64,000 nt of DNA from JAHEJE01 sp965216335 (GTDB lineage Bacteria; Pseudomonadota; Alphaproteobacteria; Rhizobiales; Aestuariivirgaceae): positions 2,790,001 to 2,854,000 of the forward strand of contig OZ244154.1 in NCBI GenBank assembly GCA_965216335.1, given 5' to 3'. The notes under the pieces are model-generated. The model did not search any database and had not been told where the DNA came from. It saw only the letters and a list, made by a program, of their open reading frames with translations. Each line of letters opens with the position of its first letter. The stretch's first letter is position 1. Positions 7,611-16,082 of the stretch are shown here, one piece after another. The position numbers were made by a program, and so were the translations under genes.

Positions 7611-9452
7611 ATGTCCTGGCAAGGTAAAATTCTGCGTGTCGACCTGACCAATGGCACGAGCACGGTTGAAGATCTCAATATGGACTGGGCCCGCGATTTC
7701 ATCGGCGAGCGCGGCCTGGCGACGAAGTACCTGTGGGAAAGCATGGACCCGGCGGCCGATCCGCTCGGGCCGGACAATGTGCTGATCTTCGCCACCGGGC
7801 CGTTGAACGGCACCATGGCGTCCACCTCCGGGCGCTACGCGGTGGTGACCAAGGGGCCGCTGACCGGAGCCATCGCCTGCTCAAACTCCGGTGGTAAGTT
7901 CGGTGCAGAACTGAAATACGCCGGCTATGACCTGCTGATCATTCATGGCAGGGCAAAGGAGCCGGTCTATCTCAACATCCACGACGACGAGGTGGAAATT
8001 CTCTCCGCCGGCGACATCTGGGGCACCACGGTGTGGCACACCGAGGAATGGCTGAAGGCGATGCACCAGCAGCCGCAGATGAAGGTGGCGTCGATTGGCG
8101 TGGCGGGCGAAAACCTGGTGCGTTATGCCTGCGTGGTCAACGACCTGCACCGGGCGGCCGGGCGCTCAGGCGTCGGCGCGGTGATGGGGTCGAAGAACCT
8201 GAAGGCCGTGGCGGCGCGCGGCACTAGGGGCGTTCAGGTGAACGACCCGCAAGCGTTCATGGAGATCGTGCGCACCTCGCATGCCTCGATGGCCAAGAGC
8301 AACGGGCGCAAGGGGCTGACCACCGGCGGCACGCTGCCGATGATCGACATGATGGAGGAATTTGGCGGTCTGCCGACACGCAACTTCCACGCGGTGCAGT
8401 TCGAGGGCACGCCGAAGATCAATGCCGATGCCGCGGCGACGCCGAACGAGCGCGGGCACACCAACCTGATCACCAACAAGGCCTGCTTCGGCTGCACCAT
8501 TGCCTGCGGGCGCATTGCGCATATCGACAAGGAGCATTTCACCGTCGTCAACCGCAAGGAATACTGGCACGCATCGGGCGGGCTTGAGTATGAGACGGCC
8601 TATGCCTTTGGTCCATTGTGCGGCGTCGACGACATCGATGCGCTGACCTTTGCCGGCTACATGATGAACGAGCACGGCATGGACCCGATCTCGTTCGGCG
8701 GCACCCTGGCGGCGGCCATGGAACTCTACGAGATGGGCGTTCTGACCAAGGATCAGACCGACGGCATCGAACTGACTTTCGGCAACCCGGAAGCGCTGAC
8801 CGTGATGGCGGAGAAAACCGGCAAGTACGAAGGGTTCGGCAAGGACCTTGGCCTCGGCTCGAAACTGCTGGGCGAGAAATACGGCCATCCGGAAGTTGCA
8901 ATGGTGGTGAAGGGCCAGGAGTTCGCCGGTTATGACAGCCGCGCGCTGCAGGGCATGGGGCTGGGTTACGCCACCTCCAACCGCGGCGCCTGCCACCTGA
9001 AACACGACACCTTCGGGCCGGACATGGAAGACCAAACCGGCAAGGGCAAGGCCGAGCCGTGCAAGGATTCGCAGGACTGGATCGCGCTGATCGACTCCAC
9101 CGGCCTGTGCCTGTTCGCCGCCGGCGCCGGGCTGAAGAAGCCGATGTGGGCCGACCTGCTCAACGCCGCATGCCCATTCGAGTGGTCGATGGACGAGCTG
9201 GAACTGGCCGGCGAGCGGGTATGGAACCTGGAGCGGCTGTTCAACCTGAAGGCCGGTCTGACCAAGGCCGACGACAGCCTGCCTGAGCGCCTGCTGAAGG
9301 AGCCGGCGCCTTCAGGCACCGCCAAGGGCCAGGTGGCCGAGCTCGATATCATGCTGCCGGAATACTACGAGTATCGCGGCTGGACGCCGGATGGCGAGCC
9401 GACGACGCAGACGCTGCAGCGCCTGGGTCTGGCCGATGCGGCAGGGAACTAG
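7611..9452 (+). CDS. aorB: Tungsten-containing aldehyde ferredoxin oxidoreductase, catalytic subunit (AorB-like)
   Basis: A 613-residue AOR-family protein, full length for the family. It starts with the typical SWQGKILRVDLTNG and contains the pterin-site segment GGKFGAELKYAGYDLLIIHG. The [4Fe-4S] ligands are visible as Cys292, Cys295 and Cys299 (CFGCTIAC) with the distal Cys500 (STGLCLFA). The family oxidises aldehydes to carboxylic acids, and can run in reverse, at a tungsten bis-pyranopterin site. The gene lies between a four-cluster ferredoxin and an FAD oxidoreductase, an arrangement known for NAD-coupled AorABC enzymes. Range within the family (benzaldehyde, aliphatic aldehydes) cannot be read from the sequence. 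Confidence 0.94.
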   Translation: MSWQGKILRVDLTNGTSTVEDLNMDWARDFIGERGLATKYLWESMDPAADPLGPDNVLIFATGPLNGTMASTSGRYAVVTKGPLTGAIACSNSGGKFGAELKYAGYDLLIIHGRAKEPVYLNIHDDEVEILSAGDIWGTTVWHTEEWLKAMHQQPQMKVASIGVAGENLVRYACVVNDLHRAAGRSGVGAVMGSKNLKAVAARGTRGVQVNDPQAFMEIVRTSHASMAKSNGRKGLTTGGTLPMIDMMEEFGGLPTRNFHAVQFEGTPKINADAAATPNERGHTNLITNKACFGCTIACGRIAHIDKEHFTVVNRKEYWHASGGLEYETAYAFGPLCGVDDIDALTFAGYMMNEHGMDPISFGGTLAAAMELYEMGVLTKDQTDGIELTFGNPEALTVMAEKTGKYEGFGKDLGLGSKLLGEKYGHPEVAMVVKGQEFAGYDSRALQGMGLGYATSNRGACHLKHDTFGPDMEDQTGKGKAEPCKDSQDWIALIDSTGLCLFAAGAGLKKPMWADLLNAACPFEWSMDELELAGERVWNLERLFNLKAGLTKADDSLPERLLKEPAPSGTAKGQVAELDIMLPEYYEYRGWTPDGEPTTQTLQRLGLADAAGN

Positions 9453-9456
9453 TGCG

Positions 9457-10710
9457 ATGAAACATATCGTCATCGGCACCGGGCCGGCCGGGGTGATCGC
9501 CGCAGAGACCCTGCGACGCACCGATCCGTCGTCATCGGTCAAGCTGATCGGCAACGAGCCGGAAGCGCCCTACTCGCGCATGGCCCTGCCCTATCTGTTG
9601 GCCGAGGATATCGACGAGGACGGCACGCACCTGCGGCACGGCGCGGACCACTACAAGGCACTCGGCATCGATCTGGTGCAGGATGAGGTGACCGGGGTGT
9701 CGCCGGGGGCGAAGACGGTCACGCTGGCCAAGGGCGGCGAGCAGGCGTTCGACCAACTGCTGATCGCCACCGGGTCCAACGCGGCAAGGCCGCCGGTGCC
9801 GGGCATGGACCTGCCCGGTGTCGAGAACTGCTGGACGCTTGCAGACGGCCGCAAGATCGCCGCGGCGACCAAGGCGGGCTCGCGCGTGGTGCTGATGGGC
9901 GCCGGATTCATCGGCTGCATCGTGCTGGAGGCCATGGTGGCGCGCGGCGTCGACCTGACGATCGTTGAGATGGAAGACCGCATGCTGCCGCGCATGATGG
10001 ATCATTCCGGTGGCGAAATGATCAAGCGCTGGTGCGAGTCCAAGGGCGTGAAGGTGCTGACCTCGACCAGGGTGACGGGCATCGAGACGTCCGGCGATGC
10101 GCTCAAGATCAGCTATGGCGACGGCACTTCTGCCGAGGTCGACGCGGTGGTCGTGGCGACCGGCGTGAAACCGAATATCGGCTTTCTCGAGGGCAGCGGC
10201 ATCGAGACCAATTTCGGCGTGCTGGTCGATCACAACCTGAGGACCAACAAGGACGGCATCTATGCTGCCGGTGACGTTGCACAGGGGCCGGAACTGCTGA
10301 CCGGCGTGAAGGAAATCCACGCCATCCAGCCGACGGCTTCAGAGCATGGCCGGGTCGCGGCGCTCAACATGGCCGGCGAGGCGACCCATTATCGCGGCAG
10401 CCTGTCGATGAACGTGCTCAATACGCTGGGGCTGATCTCGTCGTCCTTCGGCATGTGGGACGGTGTTGAGGGTGGCGACGAGACAAGCGCCGAAGACCCG
10501 GATCATTTCCGCTACCTGCGGCTGACCTTCAAGGATGACGTGGTGGTCGGTGCGCTTGCCCTGGGGCTGACCGAGCATGTCGGTGTCATCCGCGGCCTGA
10601 TCCAGACCGGCGTCAGGCTCGGCCACTGGAAGGACACGCTGATGCAGGACCCGACGCGGGTGATGGAAGCCTATCTGGCGCGCACCCACGGTGGCAGTTA
10701 CGGCTACTGA
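9457..10710 (+). CDS. aorC: FAD/NAD(P)-dependent oxidoreductase subunit of aldehyde oxidoreductase (AorC-like)
   Basis: A 417-residue pyridine nucleotide-disulfide-type flavoprotein. The FAD-binding GTGPAGVIAAETLRR begins at residue 7; the second dinucleotide fold (VVLMGAGFIGCIVLEAM) is near residue 150 and the GIYAAGDVAQGPE motif near residue 270. There is no redox-active CxxxxC pair, as expected for a reductase subunit. The ATG follows the aorB stop by 4 bp; the frame is open a little further up inside aorB. In the AorABC arrangement this subunit passes electrons from the ferredoxin subunit to NAD+ or takes them from a donor. Placement between aorB and a MoaD-like gene supports that role. 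Confidence 0.88.
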   Translation: MKHIVIGTGPAGVIAAETLRRTDPSSSVKLIGNEPEAPYSRMALPYLLAEDIDEDGTHLRHGADHYKALGIDLVQDEVTGVSPGAKTVTLAKGGEQAFDQLLIATGSNAARPPVPGMDLPGVENCWTLADGRKIAAATKAGSRVVLMGAGFIGCIVLEAMVARGVDLTIVEMEDRMLPRMMDHSGGEMIKRWCESKGVKVLTSTRVTGIETSGDALKISYGDGTSAEVDAVVVATGVKPNIGFLEGSGIETNFGVLVDHNLRTNKDGIYAAGDVAQGPELLTGVKEIHAIQPTASEHGRVAALNMAGEATHYRGSLSMNVLNTLGLISSSFGMWDGVEGGDETSAEDPDHFRYLRLTFKDDVVVGALALGLTEHVGVIRGLIQTGVRLGHWKDTLMQDPTRVMEAYLARTHGGSYGY

Positions 10711-10719
10711 GCAGCGGAC

Positions 10720-10971
10720 ATGCAGATCACCCTGAAGATGTCGAGCCAGCTCAGGCAATATCGGCCTGAGGGTGCCGAAGGCGGGCAAACGCCGTTCGAC
10801 ATTGCCGACGGCGCCACGGCGCTCGACGTCATGCAGCAGCTCGGCCTGCCGATGGAGGACAGCTATCTTGTGATGCTGAACGGCACCGTGCTGCCGACGG
10901 CGAAACGCGGCGCGACGGCGCTTCAGGCGGGTGACGAGTTGGGGGTATTTCCACCACTTAAAGGCGGGTGA
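10720..10971 (+). CDS. MoaD/ThiS family sulfur carrier-like protein
   Basis: An 83-residue beta-grasp protein ending in Gly-Gly (PPLKGG), the tail that MoaD and ThiS proteins use as a thiocarboxylate. Its core (ALDVMQQLGLP, YLVMLNGTVLP, GDELGVFPPLKGG) is standard MoaD/ThiS. It starts 9 bp after the FAD subunit gene, so it belongs to the aldehyde oxidoreductase operon and is probably a dedicated helper for the tungsten-pterin cofactor. MoaD-like genes are established companions of AOR operons. The GFA-family gene overlaps its stop codon. Confidence 0.9.
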   Translation: MQITLKMSSQLRQYRPEGAEGGQTPFDIADGATALDVMQQLGLPMEDSYLVMLNGTVLPTAKRGATALQAGDELGVFPPLKGG

Positions 10972-11384
10972 AGCGCGTGAAAATCGAAGGGCAGTGCCAC
11001 TGCGGCGAAATCAGTTACAAGGCGGAAGCTGATCCCGAGAAGACGGCGATCTGCAACTGTACGGACTGCCAAACACTGTCAGGCAGTGCGTTCCGCACCG
11101 TTCTTGCGGTTCCGGAGTCGGCGTTTGATCTGCTATCCGGCACACCAAAAGTTTATGTGAAGACGGGAGAGAGCGGCAACCGCAGGGAACAGACTTTTTG
11201 CGGGACGTGTGGATCGCCGCTTTACTCTGCGTCTGCCGACAACCTGGAGAACCGCGTTCTGAGTTTGCGGGTCGGGACGGTTCGCCAAAGGGCAGAGCTG
11301 GTTCCGCGCCAGCAATACTGGCATCGCTCGGCGCTTGGCTGGCTGAGCGGATTGAACGAAATTAAGGCAACCGACAAGCAGTAG
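10968..11384 (+). CDS. GFA / CENP-V family zinc-binding protein
   Basis: A 138-residue protein of the GFA (glutathione-dependent formaldehyde-activating enzyme-like) family. The zinc ligands are visible in GQCHCGEISYKA, ICNCTDCQTLSGSAF and FCGTCGSPLY. A GTG start overlaps the MoaD-like stop (GTGA); a second GTG at 10977 is the alternative. The founding GFA was proposed to assist formation of S-hydroxymethylglutathione from formaldehyde, but the function of most members is unproven. Translational coupling to an aldehyde oxidoreductase operon suggests, without proving, a role in aldehyde handling. Confidence 0.85.
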   Translation: MKRVKIEGQCHCGEISYKAEADPEKTAICNCTDCQTLSGSAFRTVLAVPESAFDLLSGTPKVYVKTGESGNRREQTFCGTCGSPLYSASADNLENRVLSLRVGTVRQRAELVPRQQYWHRSALGWLSGLNEIKATDKQ

Positions 11385-11437
11385 CACGAAGACGCAGATG
11401 GCCCGGCATTGCAGTTGTGGCCACCCACTCAGTCAAT

Positions 11438-11466
11438 CTTGAAACGCCCATCCAAGCGTCCCATAT
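11438..11466 (+). promoter_or_regulatory. Candidate RpoH (sigma-32) promoter for hsp20
   Basis: CTTGAAA (11438-11444) and CCCATAT (11460-11466) are separated by 15 bp. This matches the heat-shock sigma factor consensus (CTTGAA, then CCCCAT-T type -10). It lies about 115 bp upstream of the Hsp20 start, so the transcript would carry a leader of about 110 nt. Confidence 0.6.
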
Positions 11467-11582
11467 CTGCTCATAAGGCGCGCGCGGTGCCTGGGTTCGG
11501 GGCCGCGGCGGCTTGTGGGTTGACGTTGACCACGGCCTGAATGGTGCGCCTCGATTGTGCTGCTTTTTGAAGGGCCCTTGTC

Positions 11583-12008
11583 ATGTCGCGCATGTCAGTG
11601 TTTTCCAGTCCATTCCTGCTCGGCTTCGATGAGCTTGAGCGTCTCATGGACCAGACCGCCCGGTCGTCCGGTGACGGTTATCCGCCGTACAATATCGAGC
11701 AGATTCAAGCCAGCGAGGACGCCCCCGCGCGGATCGTGATCACGCTGGCGGTGGCCGGGTTTTCGCCGGACGAGCTCGACATCACCCTGGAAGACCAGCG
11801 GCTGCTGATCGCCGGCAAGCAGTCGGAAAACGGCGATGCCAACTACCTGCACCGCGGCATTGCAGCGCGCCAGTTCCAGCGCTCGTTCGTGCTCGCGGAC
11901 GGCATGGTGGTGAAGGGCGCTGCGCTGGAGAACGGTCTGCTGCAGATCGAGCTCGAACAGCCCGAGCCGGAGCGCATCGTCAAGCGCATCGAAATCTCGT
12001 CACGTTGA
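11583..12008 (+). CDS. Hsp20 family small heat-shock protein
   Basis: A 141-residue alpha-crystallin-domain protein of the IbpA-like class A group common in alphaproteobacteria. It opens with the FSSPFLLGFDELERLMDQ region, then the domain (RIVITLAVAGFSPDELDITL, LLIAGKQ, ARQFQRSFVLADG) and the ENGLLQIELEQ strand. It holds unfolding proteins for refolding by DnaK. A ribosome-binding site GAAGGG lies 8 bp before the ATG. A sigma-32-type promoter and a leader of about 110 nt precede it, and DUF1150 follows 24 bp downstream, the usual alphaproteobacterial pairing. Confidence 0.9.
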   Translation: MSRMSVFSSPFLLGFDELERLMDQTARSSGDGYPPYNIEQIQASEDAPARIVITLAVAGFSPDELDITLEDQRLLIAGKQSENGDANYLHRGIAARQFQRSFVLADGMVVKGAALENGLLQIELEQPEPERIVKRIEISSR

Positions 12009-12032
12009 GCGGTTGTCCCAAAGGAGGTCGCC

Positions 12033-12305
12033 ATGACTGAAACACCCGACACCAAGACGCCGGTCTTCGCCATGACCCGCGCCGAACTGGAACAGCTCGG
12101 CCGCGGCCACCTGGCTTATGTCCGCCCGATCAACTCCAGGCAAGCGCGCGACATGGCCGGCGGCAACATTGACCTGCCCGATGATGATACCGAACTGTTC
12201 TGCCTGCACATGGCCGACGGCACGCCGGTGTCGATTTCCTCGACCCGCGAGGCGGCGATCGCCAACGCCAAAGTCAACGATCTGACGCCCGTCGCGCTAC
12301 ACTGA
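12033..12305 (+). CDS. DUF1150 family protein
   Basis: A 90-residue protein with the DUF1150 core (MTRAELEQLGRGHLAYVRPI, then DDTELFCLHMADGTPVSI, then TREAAIANAK). The family is small, alphaproteobacterial and nearly always downstream of hsp20, as here. An AAAGGAGGT ribosome-binding site lies just before the ATG. Its biochemical role is unknown. The stop lies 6 bp from the end of the convergent BA14K-like gene. Confidence 0.88.
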   Translation: MTETPDTKTPVFAMTRAELEQLGRGHLAYVRPINSRQARDMAGGNIDLPDDDTELFCLHMADGTPVSISSTREAAIANAKVNDLTPVALH

Positions 12306-12311
12306 ACGGCC

Positions 12312-12800
12312 TCAGCGGCACATGCGATAGCGGCCGGAATAGGTCAGGTACTTCCCGGTGTTCGGATTGAACGAACGGTACTTGTCGGCACAGTACCGGT
12401 ACCAGGCCCGCGTCCACGGCTTCGGACGGCGGCCATCCTGATAGCGCGCCCTGACCGGTGCCCGGGTGGTTTCGATGCAGTGCCGGTAATAGTAATTGTA
12501 GGCATCGCGATAGGATGCCGATTCATGCAGCGCGCCGCCAAGCGCCCCGGCGCCGGCACCGATTGCCGCACCACGCCCCGCCCCGCGCCCGTCATCGACA
12601 ATACCGCCGATGATCGCGCCGACGATCGCACCGCCGGCCGCGCCACCGAGAACGCCGGTACCATTGGCGTGACGCGAGGCCTGTTGCCGTGCATAGGAAT
12701 CACACCGCGCCGAAGCGTTGGCGCTCGGGCTGTCCACAGTAAGTGCGCCAACTGCCATGCCGGCCGCCACCACTGCCGCGAAAATCTTTCCACCTGCCAT
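12312..12800 (-). CDS. Glycine-zipper, BA14K-like secreted protein
   Basis: A 162-residue protein with an N-terminal signal segment (AGGKIFAAVVAAGMAVGAL). A glycine-zipper stretch follows (GGAAGGAIVGAIIGGIVDDG, then GAAIGAGAGALGGAL), of the type that packs in or against membranes. The C-terminal half (WYRYCADKYRSFNPNTGKYL, SGRYRMC) resembles the BA14K family, first described as a Brucella immunoreactive protein with lectin-like activity. AGGAG lies 7 bp before the ATG; 12 upstream codons in frame are ignored for that reason. It is probably an envelope protein of unknown function. Confidence 0.75.
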   Translation of the reverse strand: MAGGKIFAAVVAAGMAVGALTVDSPSANASARCDSYARQQASRHANGTGVLGGAAGGAIVGAIIGGIVDDGRGAGRGAAIGAGAGALGGALHESASYRDAYNYYYRHCIETTRAPVRARYQDGRRPKPWTRAWYRYCADKYRSFNPNTGKYLTYSGRYRMCR

Positions 12801-12893
12801 GACTAATCTCCTGTTCCGGCCATTCCTGGCCGCCATTGCCCCGTCTTCTCTCCCCTGCGATATGGAAGCCGAATGCGGTTAAAGTGAGGCTCG

Positions 12894-13442
12894 TCAGCCG
12901 GCGTGCTCGTCCACCCAGGCCTTGAAAGCCGCCATGTATTTGGCCAGGAAGTCCGCGCTGCCCCGGTCGCTCAGTGTTCCGTCCTCGTCAAACCGGGTGT
13001 GGGCGGCGCCCATGAAATACTCTGGCCGCGCCATCACTCGCGGATTGAGGCACACCAGCACCTGGCGCAGATGGTACTGCGCCCGTGCCGTGCCGATCTG
13101 TCCGGCTGCCGCCCCGATAATGCCGACCGGCTTGCCATCGAACGGTTGCGGCTGAACCCGCGACAGCCAGTCGATGGCGTTCTTCAAGACCCCGGAGAAC
13201 GAATAGTTGTATTCCGGCGTGGAAATCAGAATGCCGTCCGCACCGCGCAGCTTGTCCGCCAGCGTCAACGCAGCCTGCGGCTGGCTGCCCGGCTGATCTT
13301 CATCGCCATTGTACAGCGGTACGTCCCCCAACGGCACAATCTCAACCGTCATACCCGCCGGAGCCATGCCCGCGGCGGCCTTGAGCAACTTCGTGTTGAA
13401 CGATCCCGCCCTTAGGCTGCCGGATATTGCTGCGATCTGCAT
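12894..13442 (-). CDS. NADPH-dependent FMN reductase family protein
   Basis: A 182-residue flavodoxin-like reductase. The FMN-binding loop ISGSLRAGSFNTKLL is at the N terminus, the phosphate/flavin contact ISTPEYNYSFSGVLKNAIDW near residue 80, and GAAAGQIGTARAQYHLRQVL in the second half. Such enzymes (ChrR/ArsH/azoreductase-like) reduce FMN, quinones or chromate with NADPH. GGAAG precedes the ATG by 7 bp. It lies 30 bp downstream of the helicase gene on the same strand and could be cotranscribed, although the two have no obvious shared role. Confidence 0.88.
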   Translation of the reverse strand: MQIAAISGSLRAGSFNTKLLKAAAGMAPAGMTVEIVPLGDVPLYNGDEDQPGSQPQAALTLADKLRGADGILISTPEYNYSFSGVLKNAIDWLSRVQPQPFDGKPVGIIGAAAGQIGTARAQYHLRQVLVCLNPRVMARPEYFMGAAHTRFDEDGTLSDRGSADFLAKYMAAFKAWVDEHAG

Positions 13443-13472
13443 GGCTGTCTTCCCGGATGGAGTTCGCACCGC

Positions 13473-15980
13473 TCACACAAGCCGCATGGCGTCGTCGATG
13501 AGGTCGTCGGCAGCCTCGGCAAGCAGCGCATCGTCCCCTTGGCCATAAATCGGTTCGCGCCCGATCTCAAGCATAACCGGCACCGCCAGCGGCGAAACCT
13601 GCTCCAGCGCCCGGTGCAGGATCTGCCCTTTGATGCGTTTTAGCAGGCCGCCCAGCCGGTGCACGTCGATCAGCCCAGCTGCGGCATCGTCCCACGCCGC
13701 GCGCAGCAGGTAGTGGTCCGGCTGATGGCTGCGCAGCACATCGAAAATCAGGTCCGACGACACCGTCGTCTGCCGTCCGGTCTTTTCCTTGCCGGGCATC
13801 CGACGCTCGATCAGCCCGGCGATGATGGCGCAGGTGCGAAACGTCCGCTTCATCAGACTGGCCTCGGCCAGCCAGGCATCGAGATCGTCGCCCAGCATGT
13901 CCTCATCGAACAGAACCGCCGGATCGAGTCGCCCTGACCTGATCCACAACGACAGGTCGCGCAGGCCCCAAACGCTGAGCGCGTAGTCATTGGCCACGAA
14001 CCCCAGCGGCTGCGCCCCGAACCGTTCCAGCCGCCGGGTAAGCAGCATGCCGAGCGTCTGATGCGCCAGGCGCCCGGCAAACGGGTAACACACCAGGTAG
14101 TGCTTGTTGGCGCGCGGAAAGGTCTCGACCAGCATCTGTTCCCGGCCCGGCAGCACTGACTTGAACGCCTGCACCTTCAGCCAGTCACGCACCTGCGCCG
14201 GCAGCGCCCGCCAGCTCTTCGGTTCCGCCAGCATCGCCCGCACCCGTTCCGCCAGATAGGTCGACAACGGAAACTTGCCGCCCTGGTAGGACGGAATGCG
14301 CGGCTCGCTCACATTCGCCCGGCTCACCAGCGCGCTCATCTCGTCAAGCCCCTCGAACCGCAAAATCTGTCCGGCGAAAATGAACGTGTCCCCCGGCGCA
14401 AGCTGCTCGATGAACCACTCCTCGATCTCGCCCAGCACCTTGCCGCCATAGCCCGCCTTCGCCGTGCCCGCCTTGCGCCGCGCCTTCACCAGCCGAACTT
14501 TGAGCATCTCTGCCTCGACGATCGTGCCGACATTCAGCCGGTAGGCCTGCGCCAGCCGCGGATGCGCCAGCCGCAGCCGCCCGTCCGCCATCGGTTTCAG
14601 CTTGGCGAACCGCTCGTAGGACCTGAGCGCATAGCCTCCGGTCGATACGAAATCCACCGCCGCATCGAAATCGTCCCGCGTCAGGTCGCAATAGGTCCAC
14701 GTCGACAGGATTTCCTCGTAGAGCTCGTCCGGCGCAAATGGCCCCGCTGCTGCCGTTCCCAGAATGTGTTGCGCCAGTACATCGAGCTTCAGTCTAAGCG
14801 CCGGCTCGCTGTCCTGCGCCCCTTCGCGCGCCGCTGCCCGCGCCGCCTCGCACTCCAGCACCTCGAACCGGTTCGCCGGCACCAGCAACGCCCGCGACGG
14901 GTCGTTCAGCCGATGGTTGGCCCGCCCGATCCGTTGCAGAATACGGCTCGATCCCTTCGGCGCCCCGACATTGATCACCAGGTCCACATCGCCCCAGTCG
15001 ATGCCGAGATCGAGCGTCGAGGTGCACACGATGGCTCTCAGCCGCCCGTCGGCCATCGCCGCTTCCACCTTGCGCCGCTGCGACACATCGAGCGAGCCGT
15101 GATGCAGCGCAATCGGCAGGTGGTCCTCATTCGCCGCCCAAAGTTCCTGGAAGACGATCTCGGCCTGCGAGCGCGTGTTGACGAAGATCAGCGCCATCTT
15201 CGCCCGTTTCACCGCGGCAAAGACATCGCCGATGGCATAGCGCGCCGAATGCCCCGACCACGGCATTCGCTCTCCGCTCGCCAATACCGAGATGTCCGGC
15301 TCTGCCCCCTTTGCCCCTTCCACCAGCGCCGCAAAGGCGATCTCGGCATCCGACTGCGCCATCAGCCAGGCTCTCAGGTCGTCCACATCCGCCACCGTTG
15401 CCGATAGCCCGATCGTCACCACCTCCGGCACATACCGCCTGAGCCGCGCCAGCCCGAGTGACAGAAGCGTTCCGCGCTTGTTGGGAGCAAGTGCATGCAG
15501 CTCGTCGACGATGATGGTCTTCAGGTCGGCAAAGAAAGCCTCCATCCCCGGATAGGCGATCAGCAGCGCAATCTGCTCCGGCGTGGTGATCAGGATGTCC
15601 GGCGGCGCCGACCGCTGCCGCCGCCGCTTTCCGGCCGGCGTGTCCCCGGTCCGCGTCTCGACCTTGATGCCGAGCCCCATCTCGGCAATCGGCGCCTCCA
15701 GGTTGCGCTGAATATCCACCGCCAGCGCCTTCAACGGCGAAATGTAAATCGTGTGCAGCCCCTTGCCCGCCGTCTCCGCCAGATCGATCAGGCTCGGCAA
15801 GAACCCCGCCAGCGTCTTGCCGCCCCCGGTCGGCGCCACCAGCAGCACCGAGTTCCCGGCTCTCGCCTCCCGCAACACACCCAGCTGATGTGAGCGCGGC
15901 ACCCACCCGCGCCCGGCGAACCAGTCCGCGAACCGCGGCGGCAGCGCTTCGAAATCCTGACGGTGCGACTCATCGTTCAT
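13473..15980 (-). CDS. Lhr-type DEXH-box helicase, ligase-associated class
   Basis: An 835-residue superfamily 2 helicase. RecA domain 1 carries the Walker A motif LLVAPTGGGKTLAGFLPSL near residue 50, then YISPLKALAVD, the DExH box VDELHALAPNKRG and the SATV motif. RecA domain 2 carries VCTSTLDLGIDWGDVDLVIN and RILQRIGRANH. The long C-terminal part is Lhr-like with the winged-helix and core regions. It best fits the subgroup annotated as ligase-associated DNA damage response helicase. That subgroup usually sits beside an exonuclease, an ATP-dependent DNA ligase and a phosphoesterase, none of which is present here. It diverges from the MATE gene. Confidence 0.87.
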   Translation of the reverse strand: MNDESHRQDFEALPPRFADWFAGRGWVPRSHQLGVLREARAGNSVLLVAPTGGGKTLAGFLPSLIDLAETAGKGLHTIYISPLKALAVDIQRNLEAPIAEMGLGIKVETRTGDTPAGKRRRQRSAPPDILITTPEQIALLIAYPGMEAFFADLKTIIVDELHALAPNKRGTLLSLGLARLRRYVPEVVTIGLSATVADVDDLRAWLMAQSDAEIAFAALVEGAKGAEPDISVLASGERMPWSGHSARYAIGDVFAAVKRAKMALIFVNTRSQAEIVFQELWAANEDHLPIALHHGSLDVSQRRKVEAAMADGRLRAIVCTSTLDLGIDWGDVDLVINVGAPKGSSRILQRIGRANHRLNDPSRALLVPANRFEVLECEAARAAAREGAQDSEPALRLKLDVLAQHILGTAAAGPFAPDELYEEILSTWTYCDLTRDDFDAAVDFVSTGGYALRSYERFAKLKPMADGRLRLAHPRLAQAYRLNVGTIVEAEMLKVRLVKARRKAGTAKAGYGGKVLGEIEEWFIEQLAPGDTFIFAGQILRFEGLDEMSALVSRANVSEPRIPSYQGGKFPLSTYLAERVRAMLAEPKSWRALPAQVRDWLKVQAFKSVLPGREQMLVETFPRANKHYLVCYPFAGRLAHQTLGMLLTRRLERFGAQPLGFVANDYALSVWGLRDLSLWIRSGRLDPAVLFDEDMLGDDLDAWLAEASLMKRTFRTCAIIAGLIERRMPGKEKTGRQTTVSSDLIFDVLRSHQPDHYLLRAAWDDAAAGLIDVHRLGGLLKRIKGQILHRALEQVSPLAVPVMLEIGREPIYGQGDDALLAEAADDLIDDAMRLV

Positions 15981-16082
15981 CGCCGGAACGATAAGCCATT
16001 TCCACGCGCGGCGTCATGATCCCTGAAGCCTGTCACCACAATGTCCGTTGACGACCTCAACCGCGCCACCTAAAGCCAGCCC

